Source: RUG12461 sp045661345 (GTDB lineage: Bacteria > Bacillota > Clostridia > Lachnospirales > Lachnospiraceae). From it: a DNA stretch of 64,000 nt. A model generated the notes under the pieces. The model searched no databases, had not been told where the DNA came from, and was given only the letters and a program-made list of their open reading frames with translations. Of the stretch, positions 34,570 to 43,400 are shown piece by piece. The position numbers and the translations under genes are program-made. The stretch spans positions 1 to 64,000 of the forward strand of contig JAZRFM010000025.1 of NCBI GenBank assembly GCA_045661345.1, given 5' to 3'. Positions within the stretch are counted from its first letter, which is position 1, and every line of letters begins with the position of its first letter.

Positions 34570-35742
34570 ATGAGTACCAAAATTGATATTGTGTCGGGAT
34601 TTCTCGGCGCCGGAAAGACCACTTTGATCAAGAAACTGTTGGAGGAATCCCTGCAGGGGCAACAGATCGTTTTGATCGAGAACGAATATGGAGAGGTCGG
34701 GATTGACGGAGGCTTCTTAAAGGATGCGGGCATCCAGATTACCGAGATGAATTCCGGCTGCATCTGCTGTACTTTGGTGGGGGATTTTGCCAAGAGCCTG
34801 CGGGAGGTGCTGAAAACGTATCATCCGGACAGGATCATCATCGAGCCCTCCGGGGTCGGGAAGCTTTCCGATGTCATGAAGTCGGTGATTGATTTTGAAA
34901 AAGAGGAGGATGTGAAGCTCAATGCCCTGGTGACGGTGGTGAATGCGCTGAAAGCCGCCAAACAACGGAAAGCCTTCGGAGAGTTTTTTGAGAACCAGCT
35001 GCAGTATGCCACCACGGTTCTGCTGTCCAGGTCGCAAAAGGCGTCGGAGGAGCAGCTGACCTTCTGCCAGGAGATGATCAGGGAAATGAACCCGGAAGCG
35101 GCGGTGATCACCACTCCCTGGGATCAGATCAGCGGGGATCAGATCCTGAAGGTGATGGAAGGGCAGGATTCTCTGGCGATTCAGATTCGTGCCGAAGAGC
35201 AGCATTTGAAGGATGCTGCTGAGCATGAGGCGGAGCATCATCATCATGAGCACGACCATGACCATGAGCATCATGAGCACGAACATGAGCATGCGCATCA
35301 CGAGCACGAGCATCATGAGCACGAACATGAACATGAGCATGAGCATGACCACGAACATGAGCATGAGCATGAGCACGAACATCACGAGCACGAACATGAG
35401 CACGAGCATCATGAGCACGAACATGAACATCATGACCATGATCATCATCACCATCATCATGCAGATGATATTTTCACCAGCTGGGGGAAGGAGACACCCC
35501 ATAAATTTGACCGGGAAACGATTGAGAATGCGCTGAAGAAATTTGCGGAAACCGAGGAATACGGGAATGTCCTCCGGTCAAAAGGAATGGTGGAGGGAAC
35601 CGACGGGAAATGGATCTACTTCGACATGGTTTCGGGTGAGTATGAGCTTCGGGACGGAGAACCGGATTATACGGGACGGCTCGTTGTGATCGGAACCGAT
35701 ATTGACGAGCATAGGATTGAAGAATTGTTTGGATTGGCATAA
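34570..35742 (+). CDS. CobW/COG0523-type GTPase with very long histidine-rich loop
   Basis: 390 residues. Walker A is GFLGAGKTT (10-18), then VLIENEYGEVGID and the metal-binding GCICC near residue 63; IIEPSGVG follows. From about 222 to 299 there is a run of His with Glu and Asp (EHEHEHDH type), much longer than the His loops I know in this family. The C-terminal domain (YFDMVSGEYELRDG, VVIGTDIDEHRIEELF) closes the protein. COG0523 GTPases insert or traffic metals such as zinc; the loop points to heavy zinc or nickel binding. The next gene is a second GTPase of this type, 12 bases on. Confidence 0.9.
   Translation: MSTKIDIVSGFLGAGKTTLIKKLLEESLQGQQIVLIENEYGEVGIDGGFLKDAGIQITEMNSGCICCTLVGDFAKSLREVLKTYHPDRIIIEPSGVGKLSDVMKSVIDFEKEEDVKLNALVTVVNALKAAKQRKAFGEFFENQLQYATTVLLSRSQKASEEQLTFCQEMIREMNPEAAVITTPWDQISGDQILKVMEGQDSLAIQIRAEEQHLKDAAEHEAEHHHHEHDHDHEHHEHEHEHAHHEHEHHEHEHEHEHEHDHEHEHEHEHEHHEHEHEHEHHEHEHEHHDHDHHHHHHADDIFTSWGKETPHKFDRETIENALKKFAETEEYGNVLRSKGMVEGTDGKWIYFDMVSGEYELRDGEPDYTGRLVVIGTDIDEHRIEELFGLA
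35233..35463 (+). repeat. CAT/GAG low-complexity tract coding the His loop
   Basis: Irregular repeats of six bases (CATGAG, CACGAG, CACGAA, CATGAC) over about 230 bases. Units differ in the third codon base, so it is not a pure microsatellite. Length variation without frameshift is likely. Confidence 0.9.
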
Positions 35743-35754
35743 AGGCAAAAAACC

Positions 35755-36702
35755 ATGGAAGAGATTTATGTATATCTGTTTACCGGCTTCATGGACAGCG
35801 GCAAGACAAGCCTGATTCATGAGACGCTGTTTGATCAGGAATTCGCCGCAGACCAGAAAACGCTGATTATCGCCTGTGAAGACGGAGACGTGGAATACGA
35901 CGAGGAGCGTCTGAAGGGAGTCCATGCGGTACTGGAGTGGATCGAAAAGAAAGAGGATTTTACCGCCGAAAAGCTCCGCAAGCTGCATGAGAAGCATCAT
36001 CCCGAAACTGTCTTCATCGAATATAACGGCACCTGGGAGATTGCGTTGATCCTGGAAACGGAGTTGCCGAAGGGATGGCAGATCGTCCAGGCTCTTGCCA
36101 CGGTGGATGCGGGAAGCTACGAGATGTATTACAACAACATGCGCCAGATGATGAAGGAACAGATCTTCAAGGCGGATGTGGTGATTTTTAACCGGTGTAC
36201 GGATGAAACCAATAAAACCCTGTTCCGCCGTACCGTAAAAGCCATCAACCGTGCGGCTCAGATCGTCTATGAGCGTGCGGACGGCACCATTGATCAGGGC
36301 GGAGATGAGGAGCTTCCCTTTGACATCAGCGGCGATGAACTTGATATTTCCGATGCGGACTATGCCATTTGGTATCTTGACGCCATGGAGCATCCGGAGC
36401 ATTACAAAGGGAAAAGAATTCACTTCCTTGCCCTTGTATATAATCCCGAGAAGCAGCGCGGAAAAGGTGTGTTTGTGCCGGGACGCTTTGCCATGACCTG
36501 CTGTGAGGCGGACATTCAGTTCATCGGGTTTAAGTGTAAATACAGGGAGGCGGATCAGATACCGCATAAAAGCTGGATTGAGCTGACGGCGGACTTCCGG
36601 GTCGAGTTTGCAAAGGAGTATAAGGGGAAAGGACCGGTGCTTTATCCCACGGAGATCAGGCCGGCGGAACGTCCGGAGGACGAACTGGTGTATTTCTCAT
36701 AA
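35755..36702 (+). CDS. CobW-like GTPase fused to a TIGR03943-like domain
   Basis: 315 residues. It begins VYLFTGFMDSGKTSLIHE (Walker A), then LIIACEDGDVEYDEE in place of the usual CxCC, IEYNGTWEIALI and a VVIFNRCTDE guanine-site-like stretch. The C-terminal third (RIHFLALVYNPEKQRGKGVFVPGRFAMTCCEADIQ, in pieces) resembles the soluble part of the TIGR03943/YcgQ proteins, which I remember as partners of a YcgR-type permease. So it may be a metal-related GTPase acting with an envelope partner. Same operon as the gene before; a terminator follows. Confidence 0.75.
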   Translation: MEEIYVYLFTGFMDSGKTSLIHETLFDQEFAADQKTLIIACEDGDVEYDEERLKGVHAVLEWIEKKEDFTAEKLRKLHEKHHPETVFIEYNGTWEIALILETELPKGWQIVQALATVDAGSYEMYYNNMRQMMKEQIFKADVVIFNRCTDETNKTLFRRTVKAINRAAQIVYERADGTIDQGGDEELPFDISGDELDISDADYAIWYLDAMEHPEHYKGKRIHFLALVYNPEKQRGKGVFVPGRFAMTCCEADIQFIGFKCKYREADQIPHKSWIELTADFRVEFAKEYKGKGPVLYPTEIRPAERPEDELVYFS

Positions 36703-36790
36703 AGGATTTGAAAATCCGGGAAAACCGTTAAGGAAACGCTGTCGGACAGGGTACCGAGGGTGAATTTTGCGGCAGGACGGAATCTTTCAG

Positions 36791-36820
36791 GAAAAGAGTC
36801 GTGATCGGCTCTTTTTTTTC
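36791..36820 (+). terminator. Terminator of the CobW operon
   Basis: AAAAGAGTCG and CGGCTCTTTT pair around TGAT and run into eight T. The next promoter starts right after. Confidence 0.85.
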
Positions 36821-36850
36821 TTGACATTTTTTTATGGGGGGGGGTAAAAT
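36821..36850 (+). promoter_or_regulatory. Promoter of the peptide/radical-SAM operon with a G9 run in the spacer
   Basis: TTGACA (36821-36826), 18 bases, TAAAAT (36845-36850). The last nine bases of the spacer are all G (36836-36844). A change of one G would make the spacing 17 or 19, so strand slippage could tune expression. The start codon of the peptide gene is 95 bases downstream. Confidence 0.75.
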
Positions 36851-36945
36851 TTACTAGGTGTTTTGTTTTTTTGGGGAGGAATCAATCGGGAACAGCGTGT
36901 TTTTGATGCAGATTCCGTATAAAAGGAAAGGGGAAGAGAAACGAC

Positions 36946-37068
36946 ATGGAAAACGGAGTTGCTTTTATTGAGGAGGTGCTTTCCGAGGAGGAGAGCTCGG
37001 CTTCGGAGGATTCCTGGATGTCTGCGGATTACCAGGAATGGCATGATTTCTGGAACGATTACCATTGA
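36946..37068 (+). CDS. Candidate RiPP precursor peptide, 40 residues
   Basis: ATG 36946 follows GGAAAGGGGAAGAG. The first half is acidic and leader-like (MENGVAFIEEVLSEEE, then Ser/Ala). The last 17 residues hold three Trp, two Tyr and one Phe among acidic residues (SWMSADYQEWHDFWNDYH), with WHD and WND as repeated W-x-D units. There is no Cys. Its TGA overlaps the TTG start of the radical-SAM/SPASM gene by four bases (TTGA), so the two are translationally coupled. Small aromatic peptides beside such enzymes are typical substrates that gain carbon-carbon or ether cross-links. This role is inferred from context. Confidence 0.65.
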   Translation: MENGVAFIEEVLSEEESSASEDSWMSADYQEWHDFWNDYH

Positions 37069-38204
37069 TTCCGGACCGTGCTCCAGCTTTTCAGACGCCG
37101 ATCATCAAGCTCACGGAACACTGCAATTATATTTGTGAGTTCTGCCGCTATGCGAATCATCCGCCGGAAGGATCTGCGGTCATGGAGCCGTCTCTTTGCA
37201 AACAGATTTTGAGAGAGACGGCTCTTTTTAATGCAGAAAAAGGACGGAGATCCGAGACGGTGATCTTTCATGGCGGAGAACCTCTGCTTTGGGGAAAAGA
37301 ACGATTCCGGGAGATTTACGCCTATGAGAAGGAGCTGGAAAAAGAAACCGGGATTTCCTTCCGGAACAATATACAAACCAACGGGTTTTTGATCGATGAA
37401 GAATGGGCGGAGCTCTTTTCGGAGATGGAGATGCACCCCGGCATCAGCCTGGACGGGCCGGCGGAGATGAACGCACACTACGGGAAGGATGGCAATCAGG
37501 CTTCCCTGGAGCGGGTGATCAGAAATATGGCGCTGCTGCGGGAGAAGGGCATCCGTCCCGGGATCCTGTCCGTGGTTTCAGAGAAAAGCTATGGGAAGGC
37601 AGAGGCATATTTTGCCTTTCTGGAGGAAGCCGGGATCGAAAGTGCCGGCTTTTGTCTTTGCTATAATCCCATGGATCATTGTGTGGCGCAGCCGGAGGCA
37701 CTGGCACAGTATCTGACGGAATGCTTTGACCTTTACTATCACACGAAAAGAAGAGTCAGGATCCGGGAATTCGACTTTGCCTTAAGAGCCATGTATGGGA
37801 AAGGGAGCCGGGGCTGTGTTCATAACTGCAGGAGGGAGTGCGGCAATTTTCTCTCCTACACGCCGGAGGGCTCGGTGAATTTCTGCGATGCCTATGAAAA
37901 GGATACCTTTGTCATTGGAGATCTGAAGGAGCAGAGCTTGAAGGAGATCCTCGGGACTGATGTGTATGCGTCTGTGAAAAGGCTTTATCAAAGGCCCGCG
38001 GATGAGGCCTGCAGAGCGTGTGAATGGCGGGAGGTATGTGGCTGCGGCTGCGGCCGGAACGATGCCGGAGAGGGAGAAGCGCGAAAAAGCTATTTCTGCG
38101 AAACCTATCAGAGGCTGTACAGTCATATTTTGGATACGGTGAGGTCGGATTCGCGCCTTGCGGGGGCAAACAAGAGATTAATCAACCGGTACAGGGAGAT
38201 CTGA
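37065..38204 (+). CDS. Radical-SAM/SPASM peptide maturase candidate
   Basis: 379 residues from TTG 37065. The radical-SAM cluster is at Cys 20, 24 and 27 (HCNYICEFC); VIFHGGEPLLWG and NNIQTNGFLID follow. The C-terminal region has ten cysteines (251, 255, 259, 274, 316, 319, 325, 327, 329, 345), enough for two auxiliary 4Fe-4S clusters of SPASM type; SYTPEGSVNFCDAYEKD is the typical SPASM strand. Such enzymes commonly modify peptides or mature sulfatases. No sulfatase is near, and the peptide at 36946 is the natural substrate. The start overlaps the peptide stop and has no strong ribosome site of its own. Confidence 0.85.
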   Translation: MIPDRAPAFQTPIIKLTEHCNYICEFCRYANHPPEGSAVMEPSLCKQILRETALFNAEKGRRSETVIFHGGEPLLWGKERFREIYAYEKELEKETGISFRNNIQTNGFLIDEEWAELFSEMEMHPGISLDGPAEMNAHYGKDGNQASLERVIRNMALLREKGIRPGILSVVSEKSYGKAEAYFAFLEEAGIESAGFCLCYNPMDHCVAQPEALAQYLTECFDLYYHTKRRVRIREFDFALRAMYGKGSRGCVHNCRRECGNFLSYTPEGSVNFCDAYEKDTFVIGDLKEQSLKEILGTDVYASVKRLYQRPADEACRACEWREVCGCGCGRNDAGEGEARKSYFCETYQRLYSHILDTVRSDSRLAGANKRLINRYREI

Positions 38205-38405
38205 ATGGATTCAAAAAAACAGGAGAAATGGTGCTACACCATCTATATGGCGGAGGATGCCGGTTATGTTTATGAAGTCTCTTCCGAGTGCTTTGGGTTT
38301 GACACAAAAGAGGAAGCACAGTCCTATTTGGATAGAGCATTGAATGATCCGATTTATTCGGATAAGGATGTGTATGGAATAGTGCGGGAAGAATACATTG
38401 ATTAA
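38205..38405 (+). CDS. Small protein, 66 residues, unknown, of the peptide operon
   Basis: The ATG directly follows the TGA of the radical-SAM gene. The product begins MDSKKQEKWCYTIYMAEDAG and is acidic, rich in Tyr, with a predicted beta-beta-alpha look (YTIYMAED, YVYEVSSECFGF, TKEEAQSYLDRAL). It is too short for a classic RiPP recognition element but could be an accessory binding protein. Nineteen bases then lead to the Sel1 gene. Confidence 0.65.
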   Translation: MDSKKQEKWCYTIYMAEDAGYVYEVSSECFGFDTKEEAQSYLDRALNDPIYSDKDVYGIVREEYID

Positions 38406-38423
38406 AAAAAGAAGGAGCGAAAA

Positions 38424-40466
38424 ATGGATCAACTATTGAACAAACTTGGAATCAACGGAAACCAGAGCCCGGAGGAGATCCTTCACGAGCTGGAAAAAAA
38501 GCAGATGGAGCTTTTGGATCGGCTGGACAGCGTGACAGATGAAGCCCGTCGTGAAGAGCTGAGTGCGGATCTGAAGGAGCTGGAGGGCGCCATCGGCTCT
38601 CTTTCCTGGATGGTAAAGCGGCAGGAAAGCGGCATCGCAAGAGATGAAGCAGATACCGGTGCCATCGGCAGGGATGAGGAGACTTCGGATGGGCCGGACG
38701 CCGGCGTGACTGCAGGAGAGACCGCATCTTTTGGCGGCGGTGAGCAGGAGGCATTGAGCGGGGAGCTTCTTTCCGAAGCAATAAACTATAAGCTGGGGGA
38801 GAACGGCTATGAACAGGATTCGCAGAAGGCATATGAAAAGGCCCTGGAAGCGGCGAAGCTTGGGAATGCCAGAGCACAATATCTGACTGCGACCTGTTAT
38901 CATCACGGAGACGGAACAGTTAAGGATATCGGAAAGCGCAACGAGTGGCTGGAAGCCGCGGCGAAGGGCGGGGATGTCCAGGCAGAGTCCTGGCTGGGAG
39001 AGATATACCTGAATGGAGACGGGGCTCTGGTCGATTATGAGAAGGCGGCGGAATGGTTTTTGAGGGCCGCGAATCAGGGGAATCCCTCGGCACTTAACAA
39101 TCTCGGATATATGTACCGGAATGGCTATGGAGTTCCGGAAAGCCAGGAAAAGGCGAAGGAATACTACCATAAGGCAGTGGACGCCGCAGAGGAAGGAGGT
39201 TATCAGGAGATCCTGGATATTGCAGCGAGTAATCTCCTTGGCCTGGGAGATGAATTATGGTACGGAAACTTTAGGCTGAACCGGGTTCGGAAGCAGTATG
39301 AGGCGGATCAGGAGCTGCTGAAGGAAGGCGGGCGTCTTGGAAAAGATCAACTGAGTCCGGAGGAAATGCGTGAAAAGGCGAACCGTTCGACACCTCTCGT
39401 CCTTCGTTATTTCGGCTATGGCGAAATGCTGCAGGATGAGGGAAAATTTCTGGCGGCGCTTCCGCTTTTACAGGAGGCATTTGAGGAAGGAGGATATGCC
39501 GCGGCCACAAACATCGGCGCGATCTATATGAGGGGCAGTGAAACCGTACCCCAGAATTCTTCGATGGCGATCTCCTGGTGGCAGAAGGGCGCTGACAAAG
39601 GTGTGGTTGCCTGCATTGAAAATATGGGCTTCGTTTACCATGATGGAAACGGCGTCCCACAGGACTATCAGGTGGCTGCACACTGGCTTCAAAAGGCAGC
39701 GGATGCGGGGAGCGGGAAGTCCATGTTTTCTCTGGCCTGGATGTATATGGAGGGTGCCGGGGTTCCGAAAGATCCGCAGAATGCATACCGGTTGATGCGG
39801 CAGGCAGCGGATGCCGGGGAGACAAGAGCTTATAATGACCTGGGAACCTTCTACTACCAGGGCATGGGAACAGCAAGGGACTTTGATATGGCAGTGACTT
39901 ATTTCGAAAAGGCTTATGAGGCGGGTGACCTGAACGGGAAGAATAACCTGGAGGCCATCCACATGGGCAACAGGGCCATGATCGTCGAGCAGAGACTGAA
40001 GTGGAAGGCTCAGAAAGAGGAGCTTCGCGAAAAAGCGAATGCTCTTGCAGAGGAGCTGCAGGGAGGCGATGCGCTGGAAGCAAAAGCGAAGGAGTATAAT
40101 GGGCTTGGGGGCTCTGAGAATGAAATAATGGCAGAACTCCTTCGGGAGATCGCCGCAGAAAGAGGAAATGCCGAGGCACAGTACCTGGTAGGCTTTAACA
40201 GGCTCTTGCAGGATTACCAGGATGAAGGCGCAGCGGATCTGATCAAAAAGGCGGCAGAGCAGGGGAATCTGGAGGCGTTATGCAGGGTTGCTGAGTGGCA
40301 TCTCGGGGTTGGCATCCATGGCTGCCCGGGCGATAAGGAAAAGGCCATCGAACTCCTGGAGCGGGCGGCAGCCGGAGGGAGTATCACGGCAAAAGAAAGC
40401 CTGAAAAAGCTGAAACCCTTTGATGGTATTGGAAAGAAGCTCTCGGGGCTATTCGGAAGAAAGTAG
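38424..40466 (+). CDS. Sel1-like (TPR-type) repeat protein
   Basis: 680 residues. A coiled-coil start (about 1-60: LHELEKKQMELLDRLD) and a loose acidic linker lead to many Sel1 units of about 36 residues, e.g. GNARAQYLTATCYHHGDG, GNPSALNNLGYMYRNGYGV, GVVACIENMGFVYHDGNGV, GSGKSMFSLAWMYMEGAGV. Sel1 repeats form solenoids that hold partner proteins. AGGAG lies upstream of the ATG. It is followed after nine bases by the Hsp70-AAA fusion, so it is probably its scaffold or adaptor. Confidence 0.88.
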   Translation: MDQLLNKLGINGNQSPEEILHELEKKQMELLDRLDSVTDEARREELSADLKELEGAIGSLSWMVKRQESGIARDEADTGAIGRDEETSDGPDAGVTAGETASFGGGEQEALSGELLSEAINYKLGENGYEQDSQKAYEKALEAAKLGNARAQYLTATCYHHGDGTVKDIGKRNEWLEAAAKGGDVQAESWLGEIYLNGDGALVDYEKAAEWFLRAANQGNPSALNNLGYMYRNGYGVPESQEKAKEYYHKAVDAAEEGGYQEILDIAASNLLGLGDELWYGNFRLNRVRKQYEADQELLKEGGRLGKDQLSPEEMREKANRSTPLVLRYFGYGEMLQDEGKFLAALPLLQEAFEEGGYAAATNIGAIYMRGSETVPQNSSMAISWWQKGADKGVVACIENMGFVYHDGNGVPQDYQVAAHWLQKAADAGSGKSMFSLAWMYMEGAGVPKDPQNAYRLMRQAADAGETRAYNDLGTFYYQGMGTARDFDMAVTYFEKAYEAGDLNGKNNLEAIHMGNRAMIVEQRLKWKAQKEELREKANALAEELQGGDALEAKAKEYNGLGGSENEIMAELLREIAAERGNAEAQYLVGFNRLLQDYQDEGAADLIKKAAEQGNLEALCRVAEWHLGVGIHGCPGDKEKAIELLERAAAGGSITAKESLKKLKPFDGIGKKLSGLFGRK

Positions 40467-40475
40467 TAAGCCCTT

Positions 40476-43400
40476 ATGATACTTGGAATTGATCTCGGAA
40501 CCACCTACTCGGTGGGAGCCTATATGGATGAAAGCGGAGATCCGCAGGTGATCGAAAATGCGGAGGGGAGTCACCTGACCCCCTCCGTTGTGATGCTGGA
40601 GGACGGAGCTCAGGCGGTGGTAGGGGAGAATGCAAAGGATGAATCCCTCCTGCGGCCGGATGATGTAATCTCTGTGATCAAGAACGAGATGGGGAAACGA
40701 ATCGTGGTGAAGGAACGGGGGCAGCGGCAGTTCACACCGGAGATGGTCAGCAGCCTGATCCTCCGGAAGATCGCAGAGGACGCAGCGCGTTCCTCCGGCA
40801 GAACCGTGGATTCCGTAGTGATCACGGTACCGGCATATTTCAAGGATTCCCAGCGGAAGGCGACGGAGGATGCATCGACCCTGGCGGGACTTCCTCTCGC
40901 CGGCATGATCAATGAGCCTACGGCAGCAGCCCTCTGCTATATCCATCGAAACCGGATCCGGGAGGAAACCCTTCTGGTTTATGACCTGGGAGGGGGTACC
41001 TTTGATGTGACCATCCTTCGGATCGATGGGGAGGGGGAGATCACCGTGCTTTCTACAGACGGACTTTCCCGTGCCGGCGGGAGTTTCTTTGACAGGCAGA
41101 TCGCGGATTACGTCTGCATGGAGATTAAAGACCGGCAGGGGATTGACCTGAAGAGCGCGGAGTACCTGGACGAGCTTCAGGAGCTGCTGATCAGGGCAGA
41201 GAAAGCGAAAAAGGAACTGAGCGCAAAGCAGGAGGCATCGATCCCCCTGCGGATCGGAAAAGTCCGGGAACAGGTGACCCTGACCCGGCAGACCTTTACG
41301 GAGATGATCCGCCCCACGGTGGAGAAGACCCTGCGGAAGACGCGTGCAGCCATGGAGGCGGCAGGGCTTTCGGGGGCGCAGATAGACCGCGTCCTCTTTA
41401 TCGGCGGCTCCAGCAGGATCCCCTTTGTCCGGGAGGAGGTGTCGCGCTGTCTTTCCAGAGAGATCAGCGCGGATATCAATCCCGATGAGGCGGTGGCCAT
41501 CGGTGCGGCTATCTATGGAAATGCGCTGGCAAAAAAGGAAGCTTCTCTCCACTTCACGGATGTCTGCTCCCACAGCATCGGCATCGTGGTAACAGGGGAG
41601 AATGGGAAGGAAGAGAATGAAAAAGTGATCTTCCGGAACTCCAGACTTCCCGTGGAAAAGGAACGGAGGTTCCGTACCATCGCCAGGGATCAGAAACGGC
41701 TTTCCATCTCCATCACGGAGGGAGAGTACCGGGAGCTTACGGATATCACCATCATCGGTAATTTTGACATCGCGCTGCCCTCCGGGGTGCCTGCGCATTC
41801 TCTGGTGCTGCTTTCCATCGGGTTGGACCGGCATCAGCTGATCCATCTCAAGGTTATCGTACCGGAGATCGATTTTTCCGAGGAATACCATATGAAGCGC
41901 ATTGCGAATATGGAGGAGGGAGAGGTCAGAAAAATCGCTAAGGAAATGAGGGAACTTTCCGTTGGCGTCGAACATACCGCAAAGGATCTGGAAGCCCCGG
42001 GAAAAGAGGGGTTTCCTTCGGAGGAAGGATCTCCCGGTATGGATACGCTCCTTTCCGGTTACCGGGAGATCCTTTTGGAACTGGATGGTCTCATCGGTCT
42101 TGCCGGCGTGAAGGCACAGGTAAAGAGAAGGATCGAGACACTGGAAGCGGATCGGAGAGCCGAGGAAGCAGGCGCCCAAAGGAAGGGCGGCGGCGGAACC
42201 ATTCATATGCTTTTCACCGGAAATCCCGGTACCGGGAAAACCACGGTGGCAAGACTCCTTGGGAAGATCTACAGGAAGGCAGGGATACTTCCAAGCGGAG
42301 ATAAGCTGGTGGAGTGCAACCGGGGAAATCTGGTGGGGATGTACCAGGGGCATACCGCCCAAAATGTGCAGAACAGGTTTCAGGAAGCGGAGGGCGGCAT
42401 CCTTTTTATCGATGAAGCCTATGCACTCATACAGGATCGTGGAGACAGCTTTGGACATGAGGCGGTGGATGAGATCGTTGCCCAGATGGAGAACCGCAGG
42501 GACAGCGTTTGCGTGATCCTTGCAGGCTATGAGAAGGACATGGAGGATTTTTTACGGGCAAACGCCGGACTTAGGAGCCGTATCCGCAACCGGATTGACT
42601 TCGCGGATTACAGTCTGGAGGAGATGTGTGAGATCTTTGCGCGCTTTGCCAGGGAAAGCGGCATGCTGCTTGGGGAGGATGCGATGGAGCCATTGCGTCA
42701 GATCCTTTCGATCCGATCGAAGCAGCCTGATTTCGGCAACGCCCGGGGCGTCCGGAATCTCTTCGACGACGTCAGAGAGGTACAGAATACGCGGCTCCTT
42801 CAGATGGAAGCATCGGGGAAATCACCGGGCGGAAAGGACTATGACACGATCCTGGCGGAAGATCTTAAAAAGCTGCTGGGACAAAGCCTCCGGGAGGAGA
42901 AATCCCTGGAGGAGCTACTTTCGGAGCTGAATGGTCTTACCGGTCTTTCTGCGGCAAAAAAGAAGGTGCAGGAGATGGTGGATGCCGTGATGGTGCGGAG
43001 AATGATGGAGGAACGCGGGATCACTCCTCCCGCTGAAACCGGTACACTTCACCTTATCTTCAAGGGCAATGCCGGCACAGGGAAGACCACCGTGGCCCGG
43101 CTTCTCGGAGAGATTTACACGAAGCTCGGGGTTTTGAAAAAGAAGGTGTTCATCGAGGTGAGCCGGGCGGATCTGGTGGCAAATTATGCAGGGCAGACCG
43201 CCACAAATGTGATGGAAAAGCTGGATCAGGCGGAGGGAGGGATCCTTTTCATCGACGAAGCCTACACCCTTTTGAACGGGGAACAGGATGAATTCGGCAG
43301 AGAAGCGGTGCAGACTCTGGTGGCGGAGCTGGAAAACAGAAGGAACCGGCTGATGTGCATTGTGGCGGGTTATGGAACGGAGATCGACGATTTTCTTTCC

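Noticed and set aside
35233..35463. Possible CRISPR or tandem-repeat array
   Set aside because: Units are six bases, irregular, in frame and code the His loop; no spacers.
35213..35536. Met/Thr/Ser-repeat frame in the His-loop region
   Set aside because: Out-of-frame reading of the CAT/GAG repeats.
36916..36978. 18-codon upstream frame overlapping the peptide gene start
   Set aside because: No ribosome site, out of frame, and no sign of selection.
40449..42458. 669-codon open frame on the minus strand
   Set aside because: It lies fully opposite the Hsp70-AAA gene, has no recognisable motif and no ribosome site, and arises from the codon bias of the sense gene.
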